A stretch of DNA of 64,000 nt, taken from positions 822,444-886,443 of the forward strand of contig NZ_KB905472.1 in the NCBI RefSeq assembly GCF_000382445.1. Reading direction: 5' to 3'. This DNA comes from Phocaeicola massiliensis B84634 = Timone 84634 = DSM 17679 = JCM 13223. Lineage in GTDB: Bacteria; Bacteroidota; Bacteroidia; Bacteroidales; Bacteroidaceae. How positions within the stretch are numbered: position 1 is the stretch's first letter; every line of letters begins with the position of its first letter. The notes beneath the pieces were generated by a model. That model had not been told where the DNA came from and searched no databases. It saw only the letters and a program-made list of their open reading frames with translations. This document shows, piece after piece, positions 7,446-15,435 of this stretch. The translations under genes and the position numbers were made by a program.

Positions 7446-8942
7446 ATGAAAAAAAGATTCTATCTGCTGGCAATGCTGCTCACCGTGTGGAACGACCTCT
7501 GCGGGCAGAATGACTTTGAACGATATGCCCTTGAACAAGAAGCTGCATTCAAAGCCTATTCGGACAAGGAGGAAGCCGATTTCAAAACCTATTCCGATTC
7601 TGTCAACCGAGAGTTTGGTCGCTACTTGGCGGAGGCATGGCCGGACTGTCCCCTGATAAAGCCCGAACAACCCATCAGGCATCCTGTTCCGCCCGAGACT
7701 TTCGACCCCTCCAAGCGGCGTCCTACCCCAATGAAGCAGCCGGTAAGAGGGGAAACCGGACTTCCGCCAATTCCTAGACCAGTTCCTCTGCCTTTGCCGG
7801 ATGTGGGTAAGAATCCTCCTCTGCCGCAAAATCCTTTCAAAGGCGGTAAAGGAATGGAAGTGGAGGCTTCTTTCTTCGGGACTATCATCCCATTGCCTAA
7901 GATTACAACACGCTTTCCCCGCCTGACCGGTGCAGACGAACCGCACGTTTCCTCTTACTGGAATGCGCTCTCCGTCATGCCCTACGAGGTGTGGACCACC
8001 CATATCGGAAAACTGAAATCCCTATTGAGACTGAACGGTTGGGGGCTGTACTTGCTTATCGAAGATGTTTTCAAGGCTTACTGCCCGCAAGACAGTGAAA
8101 ACGAGCGGGTGATATTTTCTGTGTTTACACTCAATCAGCTGGGGTGCAAGGCCAAGATAGGACGGATAGGGCAGGAGTTGCTCCCTTTAATGGCCTTCAA
8201 TTGTGAGGCGTACAATGCACTTTACTTCACATTCCCCACGGAGCAAGGTATTCGCTACTCGGTCATTGACCGGAAGCACCGCTCTCTTTCATCAGTGAAA
8301 TGCTATACGCTGAATCATGCCATTGCCCGAAGGACAGTAGATGTTTCCTTGCCGGAATCTCCGCGTCTGACTGCCGATGTACGCACCAAGACGCTGAATG
8401 ACCACCGGAACGATTACTGCCTGGCATATAATAAGAACTTAGTGGACTTTTACGCCACGTTGCCTTGTGTCAGCTTTGCGGTCTACGGACAAGCTGCCCC
8501 GGATCCTGAGTTCTTGGAAAGCGTGGAGCGGCAATTGGCTCCTGCCATCCAGAGTATGACACAGGAAGCAGCCGTCAATCATCTGTTGCACTTTGTGCAA
8601 TATGCGTTTCAATACAAAACGGATGAAGAACAGTTCGGCTATGAAAAATGGTTCTTTGCCGAAGAGATCATTGCTTCTTCTCATTCCGATTGTGAAGACC
8701 GCTCCATCTTGTTTGCACAGCTGGTACGTCATCTGCTGAAAATGCCGGTAGTCTTTGTCTATTATCCGGGCAGGCATCTGGCAACGGCCGTCCGTTTTAG
8801 CAATCCGGATACGAAGGGTGACTATATTACCGTGGACGGTGCGAAGTATCTGCTTTGCGACCCCACGTACATCGGTGCTGATTTGGGAATGGGAATGCCA
8901 CAGCTGGTGGGGATGCCGATAGAGATTGTCAAACTAAAATAA
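7446..8942 (+). CDS. Exported transglutaminase-like (papain-fold) protein
   Basis: About 498 residues; the ATG at 7446 (MKKRFYLL) gives a clean signal peptide ending LCGQ, better than the upstream ATG at 7428. The mature N-terminus is a charged helix, followed by a proline-rich linker (about residues 60-125) and an all-residue-type middle domain. The C-terminal 130 residues resemble transglutaminase-like proteins, with a Cys in SHSDCEDRS, a His in GRHLATAV and an Asp in CDPTY as the Cys-His-Asp triad. Members of this fold act as proteases, amidases or crosslinking enzymes. It closes the operon, 27 bp after the previous gene from its ATG, and may process or crosslink envelope proteins. Confidence 0.75.
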   Translation: MKKRFYLLAMLLTVWNDLCGQNDFERYALEQEAAFKAYSDKEEADFKTYSDSVNREFGRYLAEAWPDCPLIKPEQPIRHPVPPETFDPSKRRPTPMKQPVRGETGLPPIPRPVPLPLPDVGKNPPLPQNPFKGGKGMEVEASFFGTIIPLPKITTRFPRLTGADEPHVSSYWNALSVMPYEVWTTHIGKLKSLLRLNGWGLYLLIEDVFKAYCPQDSENERVIFSVFTLNQLGCKAKIGRIGQELLPLMAFNCEAYNALYFTFPTEQGIRYSVIDRKHRSLSSVKCYTLNHAIARRTVDVSLPESPRLTADVRTKTLNDHRNDYCLAYNKNLVDFYATLPCVSFAVYGQAAPDPEFLESVERQLAPAIQSMTQEAAVNHLLHFVQYAFQYKTDEEQFGYEKWFFAEEIIASSHSDCEDRSILFAQLVRHLLKMPVVFVYYPGRHLATAVRFSNPDTKGDYITVDGAKYLLCDPTYIGADLGMGMPQLVGMPIEIVKLK

Positions 8943-8973
8943 TGAATAACTATTATTTTCAAAACATTCAATT

Positions 8974-9352
8974 ATGAAAAAGATGACTCAGTACATAGTG
9001 GGATGTATTTTTTTTATCAATAGGATTATTGATGAACTGTACCAGCTCAGAAGAAGATTTATACGGCAGTTTCTCGGGCATTGTTACGGATGCAGATACC
9101 AAACAACCTTTGAATAGTGTTTCTTCCGATAATGTCGGTACGGAAAATCCAACAGGCAGTAATGGAAGATGGGAGAAAACAGATTGTGGTTATTATACAC
9201 GTCATTCTACTAATTGCCCTATTATTACGATGGATAACAAAGATCTTGTTGACGCTCTCAACGAATGGGTAAACGACAATGCCCCTACCCTCTACCGCAA
9301 ATGGATATATAAGAAAAACAGCGAGGGTAAAGTATACCCGGCAATGGAATAA
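8974..9352 (+). pseudogene. Small lipoprotein gene frameshifted in its signal peptide
   Basis: From ATG 8974 the frame reads MKKMTQYIVGCIFF and then leaves frame at a run of eight T's (9008-9015). Removing one T joins it to LSIGLLMNCTSSEEDLYGS, a complete lipoprotein signal peptide with lipobox LMNC, and the frame then stays open to TAA 9350-9352. The mature part begins like a carboxypeptidase-regulatory-like domain (GSFSGIVTDADTKQPLNSV) but is short and does not continue into a known domain. As written only a TTG/ATG start at 9029/9032 remains, which would lack the export signal. The mature start CTSSEED is shared with the next gene, a likely paralogue. The cause may be phase variation, decay or a sequencing error. 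Confidence 0.7.
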
Positions 9353-9375
9353 CAATATCAATTAAAACAGAAATA

Positions 9376-9524
9376 ATGATGAACAAACTAATTGCAAAGA
9401 CAGTAGTAATGCTCCTTTTGTTGGCCATAGGAGCATGTACCAGTAGTGAAGAAGACACTACCGGTTCCATCTACGGAAAAGTGACTGACAACAAAAACGG
9501 CGAAGTGCTGCAAGGAGTAACCAT
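9376..9524 (+). pseudogene. 5' fragment of a BACON/LamG lipoprotein gene split by an IS1380 element
   Basis: This fragment encodes the signal peptide and first residues of a surface lipoprotein. The lipobox is AIGAC, and the mature start CTSSEEDTTGSIYGKVTD is the beginning of a carboxypeptidase-regulatory-like domain. The frame runs into the insertion sequence at base 9525. Removing 9525-11120 (the element plus one target repeat, 1596 bp, a multiple of three) joins QGVTI to TLTPGGLART in frame. This restores a 640-residue protein with its 3' part at 11116-12894. Confidence 0.9.
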
Positions 9525-9565
9525 CCTTAATTCCGCAACATAATTGATAATTATTTTTATAAGTT

Positions 9566-9595
9566 CCTGAGCAACATTTTGTTGCCCAGGTTTTT
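9566..9595 (+). terminator. Terminator-like hairpin at the left end of the IS
   Basis: CCTGAGCAAC pairs with GTTGCCCAGG across a 5-nt loop with one internal mismatch, followed by five T's. It sits upstream of the transposase start and could limit read-through from the interrupted host gene, a feature known from other insertion sequences. Confidence 0.5.
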
Positions 9596-9660
9596 GCCAT
9601 GTCAGCGTTTTCACTTACCTTAGTGTTGCGAATCCAAAGACAAAGAAAACCGTAACAAGC

Positions 9661-10947
9661 ATGGCAAATGTAGCAATAAAATCCGAAAGACTCACTCCTT
9701 TTGGAGGCATATTTCCAATCATGGAGCAATTTACCTCCCTTCTCTCCTCTACAATTGACTCAACACTTGGGTTGAGATGCAAACTCTATGGTTATCAATA
9801 CAGCGAAATCATCCGCTCCCTCCTATGCGTTTACTTCTGCGGCGGTTCTTGCGTTGAGGATGTCACCGCCCACTTAATGAGTCATCTTTCCCTTCACCCC
9901 ACACTCCGCACCTGTAGCGCCGACACCATCCTCAGGGCAATAAACGAACTGGCCCGGGAAAACATCTCATACACATCTGATGCCGGAAAGTCCTATGACT
10001 TCAATACGGCAGACACACTCAACACATTGCTCCTGAATTGCCTGTTGGCCACAGGGCAGTTGAAAGAGGGCGGGGAGTATGACGTTGACTTTGACCACCA
10101 GTTCATTGAGACGGAGAAGTACGATGCAAAGCCCACGTACAAGAAATTTCTTGGTTACAGGCCCGGTGTGGCCGTTATCGGCGACATGATTGTCGGCATA
10201 GAGAACAGCGACGGCAACACCAATGTACGCTTTCACCAGGGTGACACGCTAAAGAGGATTTTGGGGAGACTTGAAGAAAAGAAAATGGCAGTCAACCGCT
10301 TCAGGGCCGACTGCGGCTCATGCTCTGAAGACATTGTGGATGAGGTCAGGAAGCATTGCAGGACATTCTACATACGTGCCAACCGCTGCTGCTCGCTCTA
10401 TGATGACATCTTCGCGCTCAGGGGGTGGAAGAGGGAAGAAATAAACGGCATTGTGTTTGAGTTGAACTCCATTCTCGTTGAGAAGTGGAAAGGCAAACCG
10501 TATCGCCTGATAATCCAGAGACAGAGACGCATGGGCAGTGGACTTGACCTGTGGGAGGGGGAATATACATACCGCTGCATCCTGACCAACGATTACGAAT
10601 CATCCATGAGCGACATCGTGGAGTTCTATAACATGCGTGGAGGCAAGGAACGCATCTTTGATGACATGAACAATGGGTTTGGATGGGGCAGACTGCCTAA
10701 ATCCTTCATGGCGGAAAATACCGTGTTCCTGCTCCTGACGGCACTGATACGCAATTTTTACAAGGCCATCATGCAAAGGATTGAAGTGAAGAAGTTCGGG
10801 CTCAAGGAAACCAGCCGTATCAAGACGTTTGTCTTCAAATTCATTTCAGTACCTGCCAAGTGGATTAAGACCGCAAGGCAATGTGTGCTGAACATCTACA
10901 CCGACAACCATGCATATGCAGAAGCCTTCAAAACTTCTTCCGGATGA
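9661..10947 (+). CDS. IS1380-family transposase
   Basis: A 428-residue DDE transposase. The central catalytic region contains DFDHQFIETEKYDAKPTYKK (first acidic residue) and FRADCGSCSEDIVDE (second). The later part contains RCILTNDYESSMSDIVEFYNMRGGKERIFDD, in which the N-RGG-E-D layout is typical of the IS4/IS1380 group. The C-terminus ends with the conserved ARQCVLNIYTDNHAYA. The length and order match Bacteroides IS1380 elements, some of which are known for activating downstream genes. The frame is intact. Confidence 0.95.
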   Translation: MANVAIKSERLTPFGGIFPIMEQFTSLLSSTIDSTLGLRCKLYGYQYSEIIRSLLCVYFCGGSCVEDVTAHLMSHLSLHPTLRTCSADTILRAINELARENISYTSDAGKSYDFNTADTLNTLLLNCLLATGQLKEGGEYDVDFDHQFIETEKYDAKPTYKKFLGYRPGVAVIGDMIVGIENSDGNTNVRFHQGDTLKRILGRLEEKKMAVNRFRADCGSCSEDIVDEVRKHCRTFYIRANRCCSLYDDIFALRGWKREEINGIVFELNSILVEKWKGKPYRLIIQRQRRMGSGLDLWEGEYTYRCILTNDYESSMSDIVEFYNMRGGKERIFDDMNNGFGWGRLPKSFMAENTVFLLLTALIRNFYKAIMQRIEVKKFGLKETSRIKTFVFKFISVPAKWIKTARQCVLNIYTDNHAYAEAFKTSSG

Positions 10948-11115
10948 TTTACGTCACTTGATGGCCACTGATTGCGTATTGCCTCAAGTCGCTTTATGGG
11001 GTAAGGGGATAGTATGCGCATTGAAACGGACGCGAGGACTTAATGGCTGTCTTACGAATCAAAAGTCCATTTCTCTTGTAGGTAGCACTTCGGGAATGGA
11101 GTTGCGGATTTAAGG

Positions 11116-12894
11116 ACCATCACGTTGACGCCCGGCGGACTGGCACGCACTACGGGCAGTGACGGCACATACGAATTCCTTGGACTCGAAGCACAGCAGT
11201 ATCAGGTGCAGGCACAGAAAGCGGGATACACAACGAATACCAAATCGGTAAATGTGTTGGCGGGGCAGGCTACCTCTGGAGACATACACCTTACACCTGA
11301 AAAGAAGGATGCGGAAATTACGATAACCCCCTCTTCTCTGAACTTTGGAACTACCCAGGAAGAAATGTCGGTCACCGTCACTAACAACGGAAATACGGAA
11401 ACGGAGTGGACACTGGAATTAGGTAGCAACAGCTGGCTGTCTGCCAATCCGAAAGCCGGACGAATCGGCAGCAACAAGACACAGAGCATCGTTTTCTCTG
11501 TCAATCGTGACAAGTTGGGGGAAACAAAATCCGTGGTGGTGAATCTCTCCGCTTTCGGCAATTCGTTCCCCATCTCTGTCTCTTGCTCGCCTAAAGGCGA
11601 AAAAAAAACCGAAATGAGCGTGTCTCCCACAACGCTGGACTTCGGAGATACTGCACAGGAGCAGACATTAGAGATAAAGAATACAGGCGAGGTTAACCTT
11701 GACTGGAAGATTAAAGGTATCACTTCAGACTGCATCACCGTCTCCGAAAGTGAAGGTACAGTAGCCCCTGCCGGCAAAAAGGTGGTGCAGGTGAAGCTGG
11801 ATAGAAGTAAGATGACCGGTGACTTGAACACCTCTTTCATCGTTTCGGACGGAACGAAAGAAGAGCCTGTCACCCTGAAGGCAGTCAAGGCAAAGGCTAC
11901 ACTCTCCATCTCTCCGAAAAAACTGGATTTTGGCGAAGAGCTGGCTGAACTGGTACTGAACATCGGCAATACGGGCAACGCGGAACTGAGTTGGAGCATC
12001 ACGAATGTGTCTGATGAATGCCTTTCCGTTTCCACAACTTCCGGCAAAGTGCCGGCACAAGGTTCATCGGAAGTAACGGTGAAACTGAACCGCTCTATTA
12101 TGCCACAAACACTGAATGCCACTATTACGGTTTCTGACGGTGTACAAGAAGAAAAAGTGGCGGTAACTGCCGTGAAAGGTAGCATTACAGACGGTATAGT
12201 CATTCCCGAAGGTATGTACGTTTATTACAAGTTCGACGATGACTTTAACGATGCTACAGAGAATGCCATTCACGGCTTCGGTTCCAACTCCCCGACCTTT
12301 GTCGAAGGCGTTGCGGCAGGTTCTAAAGCAGTGAAGTTTAACCGCACCAACAATAGTTCGTTCGTAGTAGCTAAGCCTATTATCGACTCCCGCGACATGA
12401 CCATCAGTTTTTGGGGTAAAGATTTCGGCGATGGCAACATCTTCTATATGGTGTCTTCTCATCAAAACGGACCGATGTTTACACTTAGTATGAAGGAAGG
12501 TGCCTTGAAATTTATTGTTACACTTTATAATAATGGTTATCAATATGCAAAATCTGGTACATTTATGCATCCCACGCTTACAGATGGGAAATGGCATCAC
12601 GTGGCACTGACTTCGGACTTCAATAAAACAACGTATGCCACTATTACAACTAACCTTTATGTGGACGGTCAGCTTGTAGATGTCGTAACAGAAGACGCTA
12701 ATCCTTTCAGTGAAGCCGAATCGTCAGGTAACAGCTATGGTTCAGGAACCAAGTTCATAATGGGAGGCAGTATAAAACTGTCTAATAGCAATACCTTGAA
12801 TGGAACCAACATGGCAGTGGACAATTTCCGCGTTTATGACACTCGCCGTCTTTCGGCAGCTGAAATAAAAAGCATTTATGATGCCAAACAATAA
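11116..12894 (+). pseudogene. 3' part of the split lipoprotein gene: repeated BACON-like domains and a LamG domain
   Basis: The frame contains the end of a carboxypeptidase-regulatory-like domain (ARTTGSDGTYEFLGLEA), then three repeats of about 85 residues, each starting like ITITPSSLNFG, MSVSPTTLDFG or LSISPKKLDFG. These are BACON-type beta-sandwich repeats, often found in gut Bacteroidetes surface proteins. The last 230 residues form a LamG/concanavalin-like domain (YVYYKFDDDFNDATENAIHG, MTISFWGKD, GKWHHVALT, MAVDNFRVYD). Such proteins bind glycans at the cell surface. Separated from its signal peptide by the IS, the fragment could only be translated from an internal start such as TTG 11125 and would stay in the cytosol. 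Confidence 0.88.
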
Positions 12895-12928
12895 CTGATA
12901 TTATTTGATATCCTAAAAATAAGTATGA

Positions 12929-12972
12929 ATGCCGGCTGAAAGAACAAATAGCTTTTTGCCGGCATATTTTAT
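12929..12972 (+). terminator. Terminator after the lipoprotein gene
   Basis: ATGCCGGC (12929-12936) pairs perfectly with GCCGGCAT (12958-12965) and is followed by ATTTTATT. A second hairpin, GGGGAGG/CCTCCCC at 13009-13030, lies at the end of the opposite nuclease gene but lacks a T-run. Confidence 0.6.
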
Positions 12973-13051
12973 TACCACTCAAAGGTTGCATTGTCTTTAT
13001 ACTAAGATGGGGAGGTGGCAATGCCTCCCCGGGTGGAACAGACGTATTTAT

Positions 13052-13909
13052 TTAAGGAAGCTTTTTTGCCGGTTCCGCTTCAATCCTGTTTTCTACCTCA
13101 TCCGGCAATGCAGGAAAAAAGTCAATGCCTGTTCTTTTCTCCACGCTGTCTACCGTGACAATGTACTTTTTCAATGGCTTATGTCCCGCTTTGTTGGGGA
13201 ACAGAAAGCCGATGGCTTGCGGGGTCTTTGAGTCGTTGATGAGGATTACTTTGTAGAAAGCATCGGGAACGGCGACTTTATTGTTTCCTATTCTTTTGGG
13301 TTTGCCGTGGTCATATACAGGTCCGCAAGCGATGTAGACCGCTCCATACTTTTTAGCCCATTGGCGCGATTTCTCTTCCAGGTCGTTCCAGTCTCCGCGG
13401 TTCAGGTTGGGGTTTTGCGGACAGATATTGCTCATGTAGAAAGATTCCGCCATCGCTTGCTTGCTCCATTTCATGTCGGCGGCCGGTGCCATGTGCCCGC
13501 GGTCGTAGCCGGATTTGGTATAATCGTTGCTATATGCTTTCGCTCCGCGCACATCGGGGTCGGGCAAAAATTTGTTTGTTCTTTCTTCTTTCCCTTTTGT
13601 TTCCTTCCCGGTGAGTTCCCAGGCTACCCATTGCGGTGTCTTATAGTCGGCATTGTATGACAGCGTATATCCTTTTCTCTTGATAAGCTGGCCTCCGGTG
13701 CGCGATTGCATGACCGGAATTTCCAAAGCATCGGCCGGGGCGGAGGACGGAAGGGCAGAGGTTTGCTCCGTAGGAATGATATCGGGCAGACCTTTTAAGA
13801 ACTTTTCGTCCAACAGCCGGTATTTGTAGGCCATCAGTCCTATCAGTACTGCGATAATGAGCAGAGGCAATGTCTTGTTGGAAGATTGTTTTTTCTTTTT
13901 TGTTCTCAT
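13052..13909 (-). CDS. Membrane-anchored DNA/RNA non-specific endonuclease (NUC1 family)
   Basis: A 285-residue nuclease of the beta-beta-alpha-metal type. The basic N-terminus is followed by one hydrophobic segment (TLPLLIIAVLIGLMAY), so it is anchored in the membrane with the enzyme outside the cytosol. The active-site motif DRGHMAPAAD (about residues 136-145) provides the catalytic His. PQNPNLNRGDWNDLE supplies the metal-binding Asn and the helix that follows. The family cuts DNA and RNA without sequence preference. Likely roles are nutrient scavenging or destruction of incoming nucleic acid. It is transcribed alone, convergent with the lipoprotein gene and divergent from the fucosidase. 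Confidence 0.93.
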   Translation of the reverse strand: MRTKKKKQSSNKTLPLLIIAVLIGLMAYKYRLLDEKFLKGLPDIIPTEQTSALPSSAPADALEIPVMQSRTGGQLIKRKGYTLSYNADYKTPQWVAWELTGKETKGKEERTNKFLPDPDVRGAKAYSNDYTKSGYDRGHMAPAADMKWSKQAMAESFYMSNICPQNPNLNRGDWNDLEEKSRQWAKKYGAVYIACGPVYDHGKPKRIGNNKVAVPDAFYKVILINDSKTPQAIGFLFPNKAGHKPLKKYIVTVDSVEKRTGIDFFPALPDEVENRIEAEPAKKLP

Positions 13910-13929
13910 AAGTTTTGATTATAGCACTG

Positions 13930-13937
13930 CAAAGATA
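13930..13937 (-). promoter_or_regulatory. -7 box of the nuclease promoter
   Basis: TATCTTTG on the minus strand, 21 bp upstream of the nuclease ATG. No clear -33 element. Confidence 0.55.
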
Positions 13938-13990
13938 GGAATTTAAAAGAAAAAGTCTGTAAACTTTAAGCCTGAAAGGGCAAAATGCGT

Positions 13991-13998
13991 TATCTTTG
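13991..13998 (+). promoter_or_regulatory. -7 box of the fucosidase operon promoter
   Basis: TATCTTTG matches TAnnTTTG and lies 65 bp before the fucosidase start, in the divergent region shared with the nuclease gene. Confidence 0.55.
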
Positions 13999-14062
13999 TT
14001 CAGAAAGTTACAGATTATACTAACTATCCTGCTAACCGATATTAATTAAAACTAGTATGTAT

Positions 14063-15415
14063 ATGAAAAATTATCGATTATCACTGCCGTTTCTTGGTCT
14101 GCTCCTGGCATTGTCTCCATTGCGTGCGCAGGAGGCAGCTGTTCAGCAAGAAACATCCGAACAGAAAGACAAACGTATGGAATGGTTTTCACAGGCAAAG
14201 CTGGGTATTTTCATTCATTGGGGAATCTATGCCGTCAAAGGAGTTTCCGAAAGCTGGTCGTTCTTTAATAATTACCTGCCATACGATGAGTATATGAATC
14301 AGGCGGGCGGATTCACTGCTTCCCAATACGACCCGAAGGCATGGGTGGATTTGATAAAGGAGAGTGGAGCGAAGTACACGGTTATCACGACCAAGCATCA
14401 TGACGGTGTGGCTTTGTGGGATACCAAAGTGGGAGACTTGAGCACCGTAAAGAGCACTCCTGCCGGACGTGACCTGATAGCACCGTTTGTGAAAGAGGTG
14501 CGTAAGCAGGGCTTGCATCTCGGCTTTTATTATTCCTTGCTGGATTGGTCGCATCCCGATTATCCTAACAAGACGCGCACCGAGGTACGTTATAAGGACG
14601 ACCCTGCACGTTGGGCAAAGTTCAATAAATTCAATTTCGGTCAGTTGGCTGAGCTGAACAAGACATGGAAGCCCGACCTTTATTGGTTTGACGGCGACTG
14701 GGAGCAGAGTGCCGAAGCTTGGAATTCAAAAGGTATTGTGGATTTGCTTCGTTCGGACAATAAGAATGTGATTATCAACTCCCGCATTCAGGGATACGGT
14801 GATTATGCCACTCCCGAACAAGGTGTGCCGGTGGTTCGTCCGGAAGACAAATATTGGGAACTTTGTATGACCATGAACGACTCATGGGGATATCAGCATA
14901 CCGACAGCAACTATAAATCACCTTACATCTTGCTTCGTACGTTTGTCGATTGCCTGAGCAACGGAGGCAATCTCTTGCTGGATATCGGTCCGAAAGAAGA
15001 CGGGACCATTCCCGAAGAGCAGGTGGCTGTACTGAAAGAATTCGGCCGCTGGACAAAGAAGCATAAAGAAGCGGTTTATGATACCCGTGCGGGTATTCCG
15101 GCCGAACATTTCCAAGGCTACACGACGCTGAACAAAGCAGGAGATATTCTTTATCTGTATCTGCCTTACAAACCGAACGGAGTGGTGGAAGTGAAAGGCT
15201 TGGTCAATAAAGTGAACCGTGTGTGGGTGGTGGGCAACGGAGCCATGCTCAGTTATAAAGTGCATAATAAAAACTACTGGAGTGATGTGCCCGGCAATCT
15301 GTATATCAATGTGCCCGAACAAGTGCTGGACAGCCAAATCACGGTATTGGCAGTTCTTTTGGACGGTCCTGTCAAACTGTACAGAGGCGTGGGGCGTGTG
15401 ATTGAAAGTAATTAA
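14063..15415 (+). CDS. Exported GH29 alpha-L-fucosidase
   Basis: A glycosidase that releases alpha-linked L-fucose from glycans such as mucin or milk oligosaccharides. The signal peptide ends near LSPLRAQ, so it is periplasmic or exported. I prefer ATG 14063 over 14057 because it starts directly at the basic MKNYR. GH29 marks are LGIFIHWG, the TTKHHDG motif, and PDLYWFDGDW with the predicted nucleophile Asp. The total length (about 450 aa) fits a GH29 barrel with a short C-terminal beta domain. It is followed 20 bp later by a second glycosidase-like gene, so the two probably act on the same glycan. No SusC/SusD pair is nearby. Confidence 0.93.
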   Translation: MKNYRLSLPFLGLLLALSPLRAQEAAVQQETSEQKDKRMEWFSQAKLGIFIHWGIYAVKGVSESWSFFNNYLPYDEYMNQAGGFTASQYDPKAWVDLIKESGAKYTVITTKHHDGVALWDTKVGDLSTVKSTPAGRDLIAPFVKEVRKQGLHLGFYYSLLDWSHPDYPNKTRTEVRYKDDPARWAKFNKFNFGQLAELNKTWKPDLYWFDGDWEQSAEAWNSKGIVDLLRSDNKNVIINSRIQGYGDYATPEQGVPVVRPEDKYWELCMTMNDSWGYQHTDSNYKSPYILLRTFVDCLSNGGNLLLDIGPKEDGTIPEEQVAVLKEFGRWTKKHKEAVYDTRAGIPAEHFQGYTTLNKAGDILYLYLPYKPNGVVEVKGLVNKVNRVWVVGNGAMLSYKVHNKNYWSDVPGNLYINVPEQVLDSQITVLAVLLDGPVKLYRGVGRVIESN

Positions 15416-15435
15416 TCTGAAGCCTTGGAACAATA

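Larger units (their letters stand above)
9525..11115 (+). mobile_element. Complete IS1380-family insertion sequence (1591 bp)
   Basis: The ends are imperfect 15-bp inverted repeats, CCTTAATTCCGCAAC at 9525-9539 and GTTGCGGATTTAAGG at 11101-11115 (14 of 15 positions match). The element is flanked by a 5-bp direct repeat ACCAT (9520-9524 and 11116-11120). One transposase gene fills most of it. It has split a lipoprotein gene without other loss, so the insertion looks recent. The intact ends and full-length transposase suggest it may still be mobile. Confidence 0.95.

Noticed and set aside
11202-12203. Minus-strand frame of 333 codons
   Set aside because: It is antisense to the BACON-like repeats, and its repeated look comes from the repeats on the other strand.
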